Assembly (NCBI GenBank): GCA_019635875.1
Contig: JAHBYP010000001.1
Coordinates: forward strand, 868,001-932,000
DNA from: Alphaproteobacteria bacterium
GTDB lineage: Bacteria; Pseudomonadota; Alphaproteobacteria; Reyranellales; Reyranellaceae
Direction of reading: 5' to 3'
Length of the DNA: 64,000 nt
The position numbers were made by a program, and so were the translations under genes. The stretch's first letter is position 1; each line of letters starts with the position of its first letter. The notes beneath the pieces were generated by a model that did not search any database, was not told where the DNA came from, and saw only the letters and a list, made by a program, of their open reading frames with translations. Of this stretch, positions 62,536-64,000 are shown piece by piece.

Positions 62536-64000
62536 ATGCGCGGATTGATGATGGATGCCCCGCTGCTGATCTCCTCGCTGATCGAGCACGCCGCGCGCGT
62601 GCATGGCGGCACCGAGATCGTGGCGCGCACCGCCGAGGGCGGCCTGCATCGCACGAGCTATGGCGAGACCTGCCGACGGGCCAGGCGACTGGCCGCCGCC
62701 CTGGCGCGCCTGGGCGTGAGATCGGGCGAGCGTGTGGGCTCGCTGGCCTGGAACACGCATCATCACCTCGAGCTGTTCTACGGCGTGTCGGGCAGCGGCG
62801 CGGTGCTGCACACCATCAACCCGCGTCTGTTCGACGAGCACCTCGTCTATATCGTCAACCACGCCGAGGATTCGTGGATCTGCCTCGACGCCGCGACCCT
62901 GCCGATCGCCGAGCGCATCGCGCCGCGCGCACCGGGCGTCAAGGGCTGGATCTACATGAGTGTCGATCCCGAGCCTCCGGCCAGCAGCCTCGAGCTGCTG
63001 AGCTACGAGCGCCTGCTGGCGGCGGAGGGCGACGACTACGAGTGGCCGGTCCTCGACGAGCGCCAGGCTTCGGTGATCTGCTACACGTCGGGGACGACCG
63101 GCCAGCCCAAGGGCGTGGTCAACTCGCACCGCTCGACCCTGCTCAGCGCGCTGATCATGAGCACCGCCGACATGATCGGCGGCTATCGCTCGGGCGCGCG
63201 CGAGGTGGTGATGCCGATCGCGCCGATGTTTCACGGCAATGGCTGGCAGATGGTCTACACCGCGCCGCTCAGCGGCCAGGGCATGGTGCTGCCGGGGCGC
63301 AATTTCGAGCCCGACAAGCTCTACGAGCTGATGGCCCATGAAGGCGTGACCATGGCCGCCTGCGTGCCCACGGTGTGGATGAGCCTGGTCGATCATCTCG
63401 ATCGCAACGGCCTGCGGCTGCCGACGCTGCGCGCCGCCCTGATCGCCGGCACCAAGCCGCCGCGCGCCCTGGTCGAGGCGCTGGAGATGCGTCACGGCAT
63501 CGAGGTCGGCCAGTGCTGGGGAATGACCGAGGCGCTGGGCGTCACCAAGTGCAGCATGCCGCCCGGCCTGGCCGACGCGCCGCTCGAGGCGCGCATCGAC
63601 CAGAAGCTGCGCCAGGGACGGGTCGCCTTCGGCACGCGCCTGCGCATCGTCGACGACGAGGGCAGGGAGCTGCCGCAGGACGGCGTCGCCTACGGCCACC
63701 TGCAGGCGCGCGGTCCCTGCGTCGCCGCCGGCTACCTCAAGCAGGACGGCGGCTTCACCGACGGCTGGCTGCAGACCGGCGACGTCGCGCGTCTGTCCGC
63801 CGACGGCACGGTCGAGATCGTCGACCGCTCCAAGGATGTCATCAAGTCCGGCGGCGAGTGGATCAGCAGCGCCACGGTCGAGAACGCCGCCATGGGCCAT
63901 CCTGACGTGGCGCAGGCCGCGGTCATCGGCGTGCATCATCCGCGCTGGCAGGAGCGGCCGCTGCTGGTCGTCGTGCGACGGGCGGGCAGGCAGGTGAGCC
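62536..64000 (+). CDS. AMP-binding acyl-CoA ligase, truncated at the window end
   Basis: At least 488 residues, running off the right edge about 50 residues before the usual end. The P-loop-like ATP motif is [19 protein letters not shown], with the adenylate motif [11 protein letters not shown] and the hinge/lysine-bearing motif [14 protein letters not shown]. It joins a carboxylic acid to CoA via an acyl-AMP. Near aromatic genes, an aromatic or medium-chain acid is likely. CGGAGG precedes the ATG at 62536. Confidence 0.9.
   Translation, partial: MRGLMMDAPLLISSLIEHAARVHGGTEIVARTAEGGLHRTSYGETCRRARRLAAALARLGVRSGERVGSLAWNTHHHLELFYGVSGSGAVLHTINPRLFDEHLVYIVNHAEDSWICLDAATLPIAERIAPRAPGVKGWIYMSVDPEPPASSLELLSYERLLAAEGDDYEWPVLDERQASVICYTSGTTGQPKGVVNSHRSTLLSALIMSTADMIGGYRSGAREVVMPIAPMFHGNGWQMVYTAPLSGQGMVLPGRNFEPDKLYELMAHEGVTMAACVPTVWMSLVDHLDRNGLRLPTLRAALIAGTKPPRALVEALEMRHGIEVGQCWGMTEALGVTKCSMPPGLADAPLEARIDQKLRQGRVAFGTRLRIVDDEGRELPQDGVAYGHLQARGPCVAAGYLKQDGGFTDGWLQTGDVARLSADGTVEIVDRSKDVIKSGGEWISSATVENAAMGHPDVAQAAVIGVHHPRWQERPLLVVVRRAGRQVS

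Noticed and set aside
62494..63939. Long antisense open frame under the acyl-CoA ligase
   Set aside because: The plus strand encodes all conserved AMP-binding motifs, so this frame is not a gene.

Overview
The window is a dense, high-GC stretch of a bacterial chromosome with many 4-base stop/start overlaps. It looks alphaproteobacterial. The block maoC-like, ribF, ileS, lspA, bamF (DUF3035), M16, M16 is typical of that class, and so are the TRAP, peptide and aromatic-catabolism genes and two families of long palindromic intergenic repeats. A Rhodospirillales or Reyranella-like host is my guess; nothing here fixes the genus. I found no rRNA, tRNA, CRISPR array, prophage or insertion sequence.

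Layout. 1-5.6 kb: a PLP decarboxylase, an MltB-type lytic transglycosylase, then a lipid-kinase gene facing a metallophosphoesterase/glycosyltransferase pair that resembles the PlcP-Agt lipid-remodelling pair. 5.6-9.4 kb: an RraA-family gene and a complete TRAP transporter. 9.4-16.6 kb: xseA, a vapBC toxin-antitoxin pair with a perfect 24-bp palindrome upstream, purD, an MBL hydrolase, a VOC protein, a TetR regulator and a tartrate/isopropylmalate-type dehydrogenase. 16.7-31.5 kb: queuosine genes (yhhQ-queA-tgt, later queF and queG) mixed with mutL, pgi, a nicotinamidase, an alpha/beta hydrolase lacking its catalytic triad, and the operon rluB-rsmD-phosphatase-queF-tadA. 31.5-43.3 kb: the ribF-ileS-lspA-bamF-M16-M16 block on the minus strand, broken between ribF and ileS by a palindromic repeat, a nuclease/phosphatase-family gene and a repeat-rich lipoprotein. 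43.4-48.8 kb: an APH-like kinase with DUF6285, an ArsR regulator, a thioesterase, DUF488, a sulfurtransferase, and a gene read here as a selenoprotein. 49-54.6 kb: a peptide-type ABC importer, with binding protein and permeases facing convergent ATPase genes. 54.7-64 kb: an aromatic-catabolism region (SDR, amidohydrolase, ferredoxin, Rieske oxygenase alpha/beta, two TetR regulators, LigB-type extradiol dioxygenase, a Liv-type binding protein, and an acyl-CoA ligase cut by the window end).

The most notable finding is at 47871-48746. A protein related to glycine/betaine reductase component B is split by one in-frame TGA. The reading continues with a UxxC-like motif and conserved sequence, and a 6-bp hairpin with a G-containing loop sits 17 nt after the TGA. 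This fits a selenocysteine codon with a bacterial SECIS element. Standard gene calling would leave a truncated protein plus an orphan fragment.
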